From Labrys sedimenti (lineage in GTDB: Bacteria; Pseudomonadota; Alphaproteobacteria; Rhizobiales; Labraceae), in the NCBI RefSeq assembly GCF_034424805.1, contig NZ_JAXOUF010000021.1, positions 1-64,000 of the forward strand: DNA of 64,000 nt, read 5' to 3'. Both the position numbers and the translations under genes were made by a program. Of this stretch, positions 34,939 to 43,796 are shown piece after piece (the first letter of the stretch is position 1; each line of letters begins with the position of its first letter). The notes below the pieces were generated by a model. That model was not told the origin of the DNA. It saw only the letters and a list, made by a program, of their open reading frames with translations, and did not search any database.

Positions 34939-36477
34939 ATGACCTCCTCCTGGCTTTCCTTTTCGTTTCAGAACCGGGAGACTTCGTCCCGCCGCACTTC
35001 TTCACGAGTTGGAGGTTCGAGAACTGGATGGTCCGGCGCCCCGTTGCGTGGCCTGGTCGCCATTCGGCGCCTGGGTGCCCTCACCTCCGCCCTCGTCGTC
35101 GCCTTCGCCGTCCCGGCTTTCGCCAACGAGGAGCCCAACTATTCCCCGCGCACCTACGAGCTGACGCTCAGGGCCATCTCCGCCTATGAGGAGATCGCCG
35201 ACAATGGCGGCTGGCAGGCCTTGCCGCCGGCGGCCGCCGGCCTGAGGATCGGCGCCAAGGGCAAATTCGCCAAGGCCCTGCGCGACCGGCTCACCGCCAC
35301 CCGCGACCTCGACCCGTCCCTGCCCGCCAGCAGCGAGTTCGACCAGGCTACGCAGGATGCGCTCAAGCACTTCCAGGCCCGGCACGGCCTGAGCGAGACC
35401 GGCTCGGTCGGCCGCCTCACCATGCTGGCGCTCAACGTGCCGGTGGAGCAGCGGCTGCGCGAGCTCGACGCCTCCGCCAACCGCCTGGCCGCCCTCAAAT
35501 TCAAGTTCGGCGAGCGCTACATCGTCTCCAACATTCCCGCCGCCGCCCTGGAGGCGGTCGACAATGGCGTGGTGGCGCGCACCTATACCACCGTGGTCGG
35601 CCGCCCCGACCGTGCCTCGCCGACGCTGCAGACCAAGGTCATCGCCGTCAACATCCTGCCCTACTGGAATGCGCCGCAGTCGATCTTCAAGGCCGACATC
35701 ATGCCCAAGCTCCAGAAGGACCCGGGCTATCTCAAGGCCAACCATCTCAGGCTCTATCGCGGCCGCCAGGAGATCGATCCAGCCACCGTGGACTGGAGCA
35801 AGGCGCGTGCCTCCGATTTCCTCGCCAAGCAGGATCCCGGGGTGTGGAACTCGCTCGGCTTCCTGCGCATCGACATGCCCAACTCCGATGCCGTCTACAT
35901 GCACGACACATCCCATCGCGAGCTCTTCCGCAACGATGTGCGCTTCCAGTCCTCTGGCTGCATCCGCGTCGCCGGCGCGCAGGATCTCGCCGCCTGGATC
36001 ATGGAAGGTTCCGACTGGAGCGGTCAGGCCATCCAGGACCAGATCGATTCCGGCGAGCCCAAGACCATCAAGCCATCCAAGCCCATTCCCGTGGCCTGGG
36101 TCTACCTGACCGGATGGGGCGGCCCCGACGGCAGCGTGCAGTTCCGCCCGGACGTCTACAATTTCGACACGCCGGCCGATCAGCTTCTGGCCAAGGACGC
36201 CAGTGCCCAGCCCACCCCGGTGGACCGCACCGGCTCGGTGCCGGTTGCGCCGCCCAAGGCGGCGAAGCCAGCGGCACCCAAGCCCGCCGCAGCCAGACCG
36301 ATTTCCGCCTCCAAGCCAGCTTCCTCCTCCATGCCCGCCGCGCCGGCCAAACCGGTCACCGTCAAGCCTGCGAGCCCCAAGGCTGTGACTGTAAAGGCTG
36401 TGGCCGTAAAGGCGACCGCTACCAAGACGGTAACGGTCAAGACCATTCCCGTCTCGGTCAGCCTGCCGGCGAACTGA
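34939..36477 (+). CDS. L,D-transpeptidase (YcbB-like, YkuD domain) with Lys/Pro/Val tail
   Basis: About 512 residues. It cross-links or attaches proteins to peptidoglycan in the periplasm. A hydrophobic signal/anchor (LGALTSALVVAFAVPAFAN) is followed by a peptidoglycan-binding-1-like domain (SEFDQATQDALKHFQARHGL, about 120-160) and a YkuD catalytic domain with His322 in HDTSH and Cys341 in SSGCIRV. The last 85 residues are a low-complexity tail of Pro, Ala, Lys and Val (KAVTVKAVAVK), probably a flexible wall-associated linker. The start is uncertain: I use the ATG at 34939, though a TTG at 34921 or later sites are possible. Confidence 0.88.
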   Translation: MTSSWLSFSFQNRETSSRRTSSRVGGSRTGWSGAPLRGLVAIRRLGALTSALVVAFAVPAFANEEPNYSPRTYELTLRAISAYEEIADNGGWQALPPAAAGLRIGAKGKFAKALRDRLTATRDLDPSLPASSEFDQATQDALKHFQARHGLSETGSVGRLTMLALNVPVEQRLRELDASANRLAALKFKFGERYIVSNIPAAALEAVDNGVVARTYTTVVGRPDRASPTLQTKVIAVNILPYWNAPQSIFKADIMPKLQKDPGYLKANHLRLYRGRQEIDPATVDWSKARASDFLAKQDPGVWNSLGFLRIDMPNSDAVYMHDTSHRELFRNDVRFQSSGCIRVAGAQDLAAWIMEGSDWSGQAIQDQIDSGEPKTIKPSKPIPVAWVYLTGWGGPDGSVQFRPDVYNFDTPADQLLAKDASAQPTPVDRTGSVPVAPPKAAKPAAPKPAAARPISASKPASSSMPAAPAKPVTVKPASPKAVTVKAVAVKATATKTVTVKTIPVSVSLPAN

Positions 36478-36509
36478 TCGCACGCGGCGCCTCACCGCCT
36501 TTCCGCTTG

Positions 36510-36538
36510 ACGCCCCGGCTCCAACGCCGGGGCGTTGG
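36510..36538 (+). terminator. Hairpin after L,D-transpeptidase gene
   Basis: A 10-bp perfect stem (ACGCCCCGGC with GCCGGGGCGT) and 6-base loop, 32 bases after the stop, followed by TGGGCATTT. A likely terminator with only a short T-run. Confidence 0.6.
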
Positions 36539-36569
36539 GCATTTCAGGCCATAGTTTTTGATGCTCCTA

Positions 36570-36586
36570 TAGTCATAAATTGACTA
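36570..36586. promoter_or_regulatory. Inverted repeat operator before PadR gene
   Basis: TAGTCA-TAAAT-TGACTA, a perfect 6-5-6 inverted repeat 24 bases ahead of the PadR start. TGACTA recurs over the start codon at 36611-36616. A likely site for autoregulation by the PadR protein, although it differs from the ATGT-N8-ACAT pattern of well-studied PadR targets. Confidence 0.5.
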
Positions 36587-36609
36587 GCTTTATCAAATCT
36601 AGTAATAAT

Positions 36610-37239
36610 ATGACTATGGCAAATTTCAAACGTTCCCCCCTTGCCCTCGCCGTGCTCGCGCTTCTGATCGAGGCGCCCATGCATCCCTACCGCATGCAGC
36701 AATTGCTGAAATCACGCGGCAAGGAGGAGGTCATCAATATCCGCCAGCGCGGTTCGCTCTATCAGACCATCGAGCGGCTCGAGCGCGAAGGCTTGATCGC
36801 CCCCGGCAGCATCGAAAAAAGCGAGGGGCGGCCGGAGCGCACCATTTATGAGGCGACGCCGCTCGGGCGAACGGTTGCCGTCGATTGGCTGCGCACCATG
36901 CTGGCCGAACCTCACAACGAGTTCCCGGAATTCCCGGTCGCCATGTCCTTCCTCCCACTGCTTTCGCCGGAGGAAGTCGTCCCGCTGCTCGAAACCAGAT
37001 TGGCCGCCCTGCGCAGGCGTGAATTCGAGCTTGCAGCGGAGCTGGAGACCTATCTCGCTATGCTGCCGCGCGTCGTGCTGCTGGAAAGCCAGTACATGCA
37101 GGCCGTCGTGAGCGCGGAGCGAAACTGGATCGAAGGGGTCGTCGCCGATCTCCGCTCGGGCCGGCTCGCCTGGTCGATCGAGGAACTCGAGAAGGTTGCC
37201 GCCCAGTTCGAGGGCGAACAGCCGCCCCGCCCCGGATAG
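36610..37239 (+). CDS. PadR family transcriptional regulator
   Basis: About 209 residues. The N-terminal winged helix matches PadR (LALAVLALLIEAPMHPYRMQQLLKSRG, then SLYQTIERLEREGLI and RTIYEATPLGR), followed by a helical dimerisation domain of the Vir_act_alpha_C type. PadR proteins repress detoxification genes and respond to phenolics or drugs. The ATG at 36610 is preferred; the promoter region is AT-rich. The next genes on the same strand are an FAD monooxygenase and a methyltransferase, plausible targets. Confidence 0.88.
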   Translation: MTMANFKRSPLALAVLALLIEAPMHPYRMQQLLKSRGKEEVINIRQRGSLYQTIERLEREGLIAPGSIEKSEGRPERTIYEATPLGRTVAVDWLRTMLAEPHNEFPEFPVAMSFLPLLSPEEVVPLLETRLAALRRREFELAAELETYLAMLPRVVLLESQYMQAVVSAERNWIEGVVADLRSGRLAWSIEELEKVAAQFEGEQPPRPG

Positions 37240-37337
37240 AGGAAGTGCGATTTCTCAAAATCGCACTTCCTCTCTAATTCTTTGTTTTGACGCGTTTTCT
37301 TAATCGAAAAGTCTATCAACTTTTCTCGAAAACGCTT
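37238..37337 (+). repeat. Dispersed repeat family A, copy 7 (variant)
   Basis: AGAGGAAGTGCGATT with its complement AATCGCACTTCCTCT, then a diverged core (TTTTGACGCGTTTTCTTAATC) and the terminal GAAAACGCTTC. It starts at the end of the PadR gene. It is the inverted partner of copy 6, and together they bracket the transpeptidase and PadR genes. Confidence 0.75.
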
Positions 37338-37469
37338 CGGGCCCTCTCTCCGGCATTCCAACCGCAACTTCCAGCCAGAGCGCGACCAACCTCGTCCGAG
37401 GCGGATGTCGCACGGCCTTCGTCGACTGTCGCCACCCGCCGGGACGCCCCGCGCGGGCAAGGAGGAACC

Positions 37470-38843
37470 ATGTCCAATGTCCCCGAAAAACGAAATCTAA
37501 GCATCATCATCGTCGGTGCCGGCACCGGCGGCCTCTGTCTTGCCCACGGCCTCAAGCGCGCCGGCATCGCCGTCAACGTGTTCGAGCGCGACCGCACCCG
37601 CAAGGATGGGCTGCAGGGCTTCCGGGTCGGCATCGATCCCGATGGCTGCCGCGCTCTCGACGCCAACCTGCCGCCGGCCCTGTACGAGACCTTTCTGGCG
37701 ACCTGCGCCGTCTCCCCGCAATGGTTCAACATGCTCAGCGAGCACTATGGCGAACTGCTGAGCCTGAAGCCCAGCCCGCCGAGGGATCCGCGCCATGGCG
37801 AGCGTTCCGTCAGCCGCATGACGCTCCGCCAGGTCCTGCTGACGGGTCTGGAGGACGTCACCCATTTCGACAAGGTGTTTTCCCGCTACGAACAGCACCC
37901 GGACGGCAAGGTCGAAGCCTTCTTCGAGGACGGTTCGAGTGCGGTGGCCGACCTGCTGGTCGCGGCCGACGGTTCGAATTCGCGCATCCGCCGGCAATAT
38001 CTGCCGCAGGCCGGCATGGACGACACGCTGATCCGCTCGATCGGCGGAAAGGTGCCCGCCACGCCGGAAACCCTGGCGCTTCTCACCCCCAAGATTCATC
38101 GCGGCGTGACGCTCATCCTGGCTCCCGGGGGGTTCGGCGCCATCCTCCATGTCATGGAATTTCCCTGGGACGAGGCCGGCGCACCCAAGCAGGGCATCGG
38201 CGCGACGGACGCCGACCTGATCGCCCAATGGCCCGGCCTGCGCTTCGACAACAGCCGCGACTATATCAGCTGGGGCATCTGGGCGGCGGCCGACAAGTTT
38301 CCCGAGGACCTGCGCGCGATGAACGGGAACGCCCTGCTGGCCCTGAGCCAGCGCCTCACCGCCACATGGCACCCGGACTGGCGCAAGCTGCTGGCTGCGT
38401 CCGATCCGAATTCCCTGTTTCCGGTGGTCATCCGCACCTCGGTGCCCATCGAGGCCTGGACGCCTTCCAGCGTTACCTTGCTGGGCGATGCCATCCACAC
38501 CATGACCCCGGGACGCGGGGTCGGCGCCAATACGGCGTTGCGCGATGCCGCGCTGCTGACCCGCCATCTGCAGGCGGTGCAGGAGGGCCGTTCGGGCCTG
38601 GTGGCGGCGATCGGCGCCTATGAGGCCGAGATGCGGCGATACAGCGCCGAGGCGGTCGAACGGTCACGCCGGCAGATGGACGGGCGCACGGCGATCCACA
38701 AGCCGGTGATCGGACGCATCCTGCTGGCCTGCCAGCGCACCACCATGCGCCTCATCAACGTCACGCCGCCGCTGAAGCGAAAGATGCTACGCTCGCTGGA
38801 GGGCCTTCGCGGCGGCGAACGCGAGGTGGAGGGACAGGTGTAG
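37470..38843 (+). CDS. FAD-dependent monooxygenase (PHBH/TetX-like fold)
   Basis: Cytoplasmic flavoprotein of 457 residues that hydroxylates small aromatic or polyketide-like compounds using NAD(P)H and oxygen. The three family motifs are present: Rossmann GAGTGGLCLAHGLKRAG with the acidic residue in VFERD, the DG motif LLVAADGSNSRIRRQYLP, and the FAD-binding GD motif LLGDAIHTMTPGRGVGANTALRDA. The ATG at 37470 follows a near-perfect AAGGAGGAACC. It lies downstream of a PadR regulator and upstream of a methyltransferase, which together look like a small detoxification or modification set (inference). Confidence 0.9.
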   Translation: MSNVPEKRNLSIIIVGAGTGGLCLAHGLKRAGIAVNVFERDRTRKDGLQGFRVGIDPDGCRALDANLPPALYETFLATCAVSPQWFNMLSEHYGELLSLKPSPPRDPRHGERSVSRMTLRQVLLTGLEDVTHFDKVFSRYEQHPDGKVEAFFEDGSSAVADLLVAADGSNSRIRRQYLPQAGMDDTLIRSIGGKVPATPETLALLTPKIHRGVTLILAPGGFGAILHVMEFPWDEAGAPKQGIGATDADLIAQWPGLRFDNSRDYISWGIWAAADKFPEDLRAMNGNALLALSQRLTATWHPDWRKLLAASDPNSLFPVVIRTSVPIEAWTPSSVTLLGDAIHTMTPGRGVGANTALRDAALLTRHLQAVQEGRSGLVAAIGAYEAEMRRYSAEAVERSRRQMDGRTAIHKPVIGRILLACQRTTMRLINVTPPLKRKMLRSLEGLRGGEREVEGQV

Positions 38844-38930
38844 CCAGCAATGCCGCCCGGTCGCAACCGCGCAGGAACACGCCATCCATGCTAATCTCGC
38901 AGACTACCGAACCGACGGTGGGTGATCGCC

Positions 38931-39743
38931 ATGTTGGAAACGGACAAGCTGTTCACGGGCTCCATCCCGGAAAATTACGACCGCTATATGGTGCCGCTGA
39001 TTTTCGAGGCGTTCGCCGCGGACCTGGCGCGACGGGCCGCGTCCCTGTCGCCCATCTCAGTCCTGGAAGTCGCCGCGGGCACCGGAGTCGTCACCCGCGC
39101 GCTCGCGCCGAAACTCTCTCCCGACGCCCGTTATGTCGTCACCGACCTCAACCAGCCGATGCTCGACCATGCCGCCGCGCGGCAGGCTCCCGACAGCCGT
39201 ATCACCTGGCGCCAGGCCGATGCCCTGGCGCTGCCTTTCGATGATGCCGCCTTCGATCTCGTCTGCTGCCAGTTCGGCGCCATGTTCTTTCCCGATCGGC
39301 CGGCCGCCTATCGCGAGGCAAGGCGGGTGCTCAAACCCGGCGGCCATTTCCTGTTCAACGTCTGGGATCGGATCGAGGAGAATGTCTTTGCCGATGACGT
39401 GACAAAGGCACTCGCGGAGATCTTTCCGGACGATCCGCCGCGCTTCCTGGCGCGCACGCCGCATGGCTATCACGACACCGGACTGATCTGCAGCGATCTA
39501 GAGGGTGCCGGCTTCGCCCGCGTGCTGATCGAGACGAGAGCCGAACAAAGCCGCGCCCCTTCCCCGCGGCTGCCGGCCATCGCCTATTGCCAGGGAACCC
39601 TGCTTCGCACCGAAATCGAGGCCAAGTCGCCGGGAAGCCTCGACGCGGCAACCGATCACGCCACATCCGCGATTGCAGGCCGACACGGCCTTGGCGAAGT
39701 TGCCGCCAAGATCCAGGCCCATGTCATCGTGGCCACGGTCTAG
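38931..39743 (+). CDS. Class I SAM-dependent methyltransferase
   Basis: About 270 residues, UbiE/Methyltransf_11 type. SAM-binding motif I is VLEVAAGTGVVTRALA, the acidic strand-2 end is VVTDLNQPMLDHA, then ADALALPFDDAAFDLVCCQFGAMFF and the post-motif ARRVLKPGGHFLFNVWD. Substrate unknown, probably a small molecule. It lies 87 bases after the FAD monooxygenase. The ATG at 38931 is preferred; a GTG at 38922 is also in frame. Confidence 0.87.
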   Translation: MLETDKLFTGSIPENYDRYMVPLIFEAFAADLARRAASLSPISVLEVAAGTGVVTRALAPKLSPDARYVVTDLNQPMLDHAAARQAPDSRITWRQADALALPFDDAAFDLVCCQFGAMFFPDRPAAYREARRVLKPGGHFLFNVWDRIEENVFADDVTKALAEIFPDDPPRFLARTPHGYHDTGLICSDLEGAGFARVLIETRAEQSRAPSPRLPAIAYCQGTLLRTEIEAKSPGSLDAATDHATSAIAGRHGLGEVAAKIQAHVIVATV

Positions 39744-39768
39744 CTCACTTGAGATGAAACGCGCCAAT

Positions 39769-39857
39769 TTGTCATAGCCGGGCTTGATCCAGCTATCCAG
39801 AAGCCCCCCCCGCTCGCCAGGCGGCTGGATTGCCGGATCAAGTCCAGCAATGGCAAA
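39769..39857. repeat. Dispersed repeat family B, copy 3 (diverged)
   Basis: TTGTCATAGCCGGGCTTGATCC, ATCCAGAAGCC in the middle and GGATTGCCGGATCAAGTCC...GCAATGGCAAAG at the right. Mutations have weakened both palindromes. Confidence 0.6.
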
Positions 39858-39967
39858 GCCCGTGCACCTTTGCCCAATGCCTGAGTGACCGCATCCGCGG
39901 AGCACCGGCACGGCAAACCGGCAAGAACGGACTTGCCGCGCGCGACAAACTCCTGTTTGGTCCGCGC

Positions 39968-40894
39968 ATGCCCGACCCGCGAAATTCCGCCTCCCAAACC
40001 CTGCCGCAATTGCTGGTGACCCCCGGCTTCGCCGATTATCGCCTGGTCGATTGCGGTGAAGGCCGCAAGCTCGAACGCTTCGGCAAGCTCCTCGTTGATC
40101 GTCCCGAGCCGCAGGCCATGGGCCTGCGCCTGAAGCCCGAGGCCTGGGACAAGGCCGATGCCGTCTTCCTGGGCATGAATGCCGAGGACGAGGGCTCGGA
40201 TGGGCGCTGGAAATTCGCCGGCAGGCCGGTCGAGACCTTCCCGGTCTCCTATCGCGGCGTCGCCTTCCACGGCCGCTTCACGCCCTTCCGCCATCTCGGC
40301 TTCTTTCCCGAGCAGGCCCCGCATTGGGACTACATGATCGAGGCTCTTCAGGCCCTGAAGCGACCGGCCCGGGTGCTCAATCTGTTCGGCTATACCGGCG
40401 TCGCCTCCCTGCTCGCGGCCAAGCATGGCGCCCAGGTCACCCATGTCGACGCCTCCAAGAAGTCGATCGGCTTCGCGCGCGAGAACCAGGCCCTTGCTGG
40501 CCTCGCCGATGCCCCGATCCGCTGGATCGTCGACGACGCCATGAAGTTCACCGCGCGCGAGCAGCGCCGCGGCTCGCAATACGACATCGTCCTGCTCGAT
40601 CCGCCCAAATATGGCCGCGGCCCCGGCGGCGAGGTCTGGGACCTCTTCCGCGACCTGCCCAAGATGCTCGACCTCTGCCGCGCCGTGCTCACCGACAAGC
40701 CGGCCTTCGTGATCGTCACCGCCTATGCCATCCGCGCTTCCTTCGTGGCGGTGCACGAGCTCACCCGCGAAGTGTTCGGCGAACTCGGCGGCGACATCAC
40801 CTCCGGCGAGCTCGTCGTCTCGGAGGAAGGCTCGGGGCGCCTGCTCTCGACCTCGCTCTATTCGCGCTGGAGTGCCGGCGGAGGCGCCGCATGA
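39968..40894 (+). CDS. Class I SAM-dependent rRNA methyltransferase-like protein (RlmI/Methyltrans_SAM type)
   Basis: About 308 residues resembling the catalytic part of RlmI/RlmL-type 23S rRNA cytosine-5 methyltransferases, without an N-terminal PUA domain. SAM-binding motif VLNLFGYTGVASLLAAKHG, acidic HVDASKKSIGFARENQ, and catalytic DPPKYGRGPGGEVWDL are visible. The start is taken at the ATG at 39968, where conservation appears to begin; no strong ribosome-binding site is seen. Its stop overlaps the next start (ATGA), coupling it to a TrmH-type RNA methyltransferase, which supports an RNA role. Confidence 0.85.
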   Translation: MPDPRNSASQTLPQLLVTPGFADYRLVDCGEGRKLERFGKLLVDRPEPQAMGLRLKPEAWDKADAVFLGMNAEDEGSDGRWKFAGRPVETFPVSYRGVAFHGRFTPFRHLGFFPEQAPHWDYMIEALQALKRPARVLNLFGYTGVASLLAAKHGAQVTHVDASKKSIGFARENQALAGLADAPIRWIVDDAMKFTAREQRRGSQYDIVLLDPPKYGRGPGGEVWDLFRDLPKMLDLCRAVLTDKPAFVIVTAYAIRASFVAVHELTREVFGELGGDITSGELVVSEEGSGRLLSTSLYSRWSAGGGAA

Positions 40895-41745
40895 AGCCCC
40901 GCTTTCAACGTCCCCGCCCGGCAGCACCTGCCGCGCCCGTCTCCCGTGTCGTGACCAGCCTGACCAATCCGCTGATCAAGGACATCCGCGCGCTCGAGAT
41001 GCGCAAGGTCCGCCAGGAGGCCGGCCTCTTCATCGCCGAAGGGCTGAAGCTGGTGGCCGATGCCATCGAGGCCGGCTGGCCGATCCGTATCCTGGTGCAT
41101 CGCTCGGGCGAAGAAAAACCGATGCTCGCCCGCGCCATCAGGGCTACCCAGCAGGCCGGTGGCGAGGTGCTCGAGGTCACCGGCGAAATCCTGGAAAAAC
41201 TGTCGCGCCGCGACAATCCGCAGACGGTGATCGGCGTCTTCGAGCAGCGCCTGGAAAAGATCGATAGCGTCAAGATCGCACGCGATCAGATCTGGATCGG
41301 GCTCGACCGGGTCCGCGATCCCGGCAATCTCGGCACCATCATCCGTACCGCCGATGCGGTCGGCGCCGAGGGTATCGTGCTGATCGGTGACACGACCGAT
41401 CCCTTCGGCATCGAGGCCGTCAGGGCCACCATGGGTTCGATCTTCAACGTCCGCCTGGCGACGGCGACGCCGCAGGCCTTCCTCGCCTGGCGCAAGGGCT
41501 TCGAGGGCCTCGTGGTCGGCACGCATCTGTCCGGCACGCATGACTATCGCGAGGTCGCCTATGCCGGCCGCCCCTGCCTCCTGCTGATGGGCAATGAACA
41601 GCAGGGCCTGCCCAACGACCTTGCTGGCGCCTGCAGCCATCTCGTCAAGATCCCGATGCGCGGGCAGGCTGATTCCCTCAACCTGGCCGTGGCGACCGGC
41701 GTGATGCTGTTCGAGATCGCGCGCGGGCAGTTGAAACTGGGATGA
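40891..41745 (+). CDS. TrmH/SpoU family RNA methyltransferase
   Basis: A cytoplasmic 2'-O-ribose methyltransferase of 284 residues. The N-terminal substrate-binding domain (KDIRALEMRKVRQEAGLFIAEG) is followed by the SPOUT knot with motif 1 GLDRVRDPGNLGTIIRTADAVG, motif 2 LLMGNEQQGLP and motif 3 KIPMRGQADSLNLAVATGVML. The substrate could be 23S rRNA (RlmB-like) or tRNA. ATGA overlap with the upstream methyltransferase. Confidence 0.93.
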   Translation: MKPRFQRPRPAAPAAPVSRVVTSLTNPLIKDIRALEMRKVRQEAGLFIAEGLKLVADAIEAGWPIRILVHRSGEEKPMLARAIRATQQAGGEVLEVTGEILEKLSRRDNPQTVIGVFEQRLEKIDSVKIARDQIWIGLDRVRDPGNLGTIIRTADAVGAEGIVLIGDTTDPFGIEAVRATMGSIFNVRLATATPQAFLAWRKGFEGLVVGTHLSGTHDYREVAYAGRPCLLLMGNEQQGLPNDLAGACSHLVKIPMRGQADSLNLAVATGVMLFEIARGQLKLG

Positions 41746-41755
41746 GAAGCCGCCG

Positions 41756-42754
41756 ATGATCGCAAGGCTCCTCAGCATCGCAGGCCGTATCGTCCTGGTG
41801 CTGGCGGCGGCGCTCGCGACGCTGTGGGGCACGCTGGCATTGTGGTATCGCCTACCTCTCGGCGAGTTTGGCCGCTATGCCGTGCCGGCCATGTGGCTCA
41901 TCCTCGCTTTCCTGGCTTTGGCCGGCCTCCTCGCGGCACGCTGGCGGCTCGCTTTGCCTTTCGTCGCTGCCTTCGCTGCCCTGCTGGTGTGGTGGGCCAC
42001 CATCCAGCCGACCGGCAAGGGCGATTGGGCTGATGACGTAAGCCGCCAGTTTACCGCCACGATGGAAGGGTCCACGGCGAGGCTGACCAATGTGCGTGAT
42101 TTCGAGTGGCGCTCGGACAGCGACTTCACGCCGCGCTGGGACGATCGCAGCTACGATCTCGACACCATCACCGGCGTCGACCTGTTCGCCTCCTATTGGG
42201 CCGGGCCCGCCATCGCTCATACCATGCTGAGCTTCGGCTTTGCCGACGGAAGGCACCTCGTCTTCTCGGTGGAGGTCAGGCGCCGGAAGAGCGAGGTCTA
42301 TTCGGCGATCTCCGGCTTCTTCAAGAATGATGAATTCGTCGTCATCGCAGCCGACGAGCGCGATGTCATCCGCGTGCGCTCCAATGTCAGGGGCGAGGAC
42401 GTGCAACTCTTCTGGCTGCGTACCGGCCGGGCCGAGGCCAAGGAACTGTTCCTCTATCTGCTCTCGGAAGCCAACGACCTTGCGGCCAAGCCGCGTTTCT
42501 ACAACACGGCCACCACCAACTGCACCACGGTGCCCTTCCACCTCGCCCGCAGGCTCGACCCCGGCCTGCCGCTGGATTGGCGCGTGCTGGTCAGCGGCTA
42601 TCTGCCCGATTATCTCTACGACATCGGCGCCCTCAGCCATCAGGTGCCGCTCGGCGAACTGCGCAAGCTCGGCAGCATCGATGCACGCGCCAAGGCCGCC
42701 GGCGACAGCCCCGATTTTTCCACCCTCATCCGGGTCGGCGTGCCCGGCCCCTGA
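41756..42754 (+). CDS. DUF4105 domain membrane protein
   Basis: A 332-residue protein. Three hydrophobic segments (about 8-28, 42-60, 65-85) lead into an extracytoplasmic domain resembling DUF4105, with ISGFFKNDEF and YNTATTNCTTVPFHLARRL; the conserved Asn-Cys may be catalytic because DUF4105 includes the Lnb-type lipoprotein acyltransferases. It starts ten bases after the TrmH-type gene and is likely co-transcribed with it. Function in this organism is unknown. Confidence 0.8.
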   Translation: MIARLLSIAGRIVLVLAAALATLWGTLALWYRLPLGEFGRYAVPAMWLILAFLALAGLLAARWRLALPFVAAFAALLVWWATIQPTGKGDWADDVSRQFTATMEGSTARLTNVRDFEWRSDSDFTPRWDDRSYDLDTITGVDLFASYWAGPAIAHTMLSFGFADGRHLVFSVEVRRRKSEVYSAISGFFKNDEFVVIAADERDVIRVRSNVRGEDVQLFWLRTGRAEAKELFLYLLSEANDLAAKPRFYNTATTNCTTVPFHLARRLDPGLPLDWRVLVSGYLPDYLYDIGALSHQVPLGELRKLGSIDARAKAAGDSPDFSTLIRVGVPGP

Positions 42755-42890
42755 CGGCGCAGCGGGTCCCGGGCGAGCGATGACCCGGGGCACCGGGAAG
42801 AATATCGGCGCAGCCGTCAATTGTCGTATCGTTGATGATCTGAGATTACCGCCGGCTCGAAAGGTCCGGCGGCCGAACGGAAAGAGCCGC

Positions 42891-43754
42891 ATGCCGACAG
42901 TGGTGCCCGGGATCCTCGCCGACCAGATCAAGGCCGTTTCCAAGACGGCCTTGCCCCCCAGCCTCGCCGGCTATGCGCAGATGTGGTCCGTCGGCGTTGC
43001 CGGGCCGCTCTACGACATCTATTTCGTCGAAACCCTGGGCGGGCCGCGCACGATCGCTTTCATGAAGCTCTATTTCCGCTTCTCCTCCGAGGGCAAGGAA
43101 GGCTGGCCGGATCGCTCGGAGGCGATTGCTTTCGCCCGGCGGTGGCAGGCCGACATCCAGAAGAAATTCAATGTCAAATCCCTGACCACCACGCCGAGCG
43201 GCCGCATCGTCGGGCTGGAGTTCCATTTCGCCCAGGGACTGTTCAGCTTCGATCCGGGCGATCATTGGCTGATCGACGTGGTGAAGGTTCCGCAGGGCCA
43301 GTTCTATTCCAGCCAGGTCAAGCGGGCCCATGGCACCACCATCGGGCACACGACGCTCTCCAGCAACGACCTCGCCCCGATCACCCGGCAAAAGGACGGC
43401 CATCCCTACAAGCAGCGGCCCGCCATCCACGAATTCGCCCATATGATCGATCTGCGCGACGAATATCTGGACATTTGCGATGCCAACGGCCTGCGCGCGG
43501 ACGGCCTCAAATGCAACGCGGTGCCTCGCGATCCCCGCTACATCAAGGATTACCCATCCGTCGCCAACAGCGGCGAGCAGATACGTCCTCGCCACCTGGA
43601 GACGATCAAGAACTGGACGGCCATGGCCGCGCCGCTGTCGCCCCTGGAGCTGGGCCGCCCCTCCTTCAAGGATACGTTCGACGCACTGCTCTTCCTGAAG
43701 GAGGCGCCACGCAACACGTTGAAGCCTCCGCTGAAGCTGGCGGGGGTACTGTAG
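42891..43754 (+). CDS. Unrecognised protein with HExxH zinc-protease motif
   Basis: A 287-residue protein that I do not recognise as a whole. The segment AIHEFAHMIDLRDEYLD (His180, Glu181, His184) has the HExxH zinc-binding and catalytic signature, and the following D-E-Y resembles the HEFGHxxGLPDEY pattern of small zincins, so it is probably a metallopeptidase. No signal peptide or membrane segment is seen. GGAAAGAG precedes the ATG at 42891; a GTG/ATG further upstream (42780) is possible. It follows the DUF4105 gene after 136 bases and converges with the methyltransferase at 43797. Confidence 0.65.
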   Translation: MPTVVPGILADQIKAVSKTALPPSLAGYAQMWSVGVAGPLYDIYFVETLGGPRTIAFMKLYFRFSSEGKEGWPDRSEAIAFARRWQADIQKKFNVKSLTTTPSGRIVGLEFHFAQGLFSFDPGDHWLIDVVKVPQGQFYSSQVKRAHGTTIGHTTLSSNDLAPITRQKDGHPYKQRPAIHEFAHMIDLRDEYLDICDANGLRADGLKCNAVPRDPRYIKDYPSVANSGEQIRPRHLETIKNWTAMAAPLSPLELGRPSFKDTFDALLFLKEAPRNTLKPPLKLAGVL

Positions 43755-43796
43755 TCGGGCCGAAAGGACTGGCCACCAAATTGGTGTCGCTTCTTC

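Noticed and set aside
34547..37337. Composite transposon bounded by repeat copies 6 and 7
   Set aside because: No transposase or target-site duplication is visible, and both enclosed genes look native in composition; kept only as a possible inversion unit.
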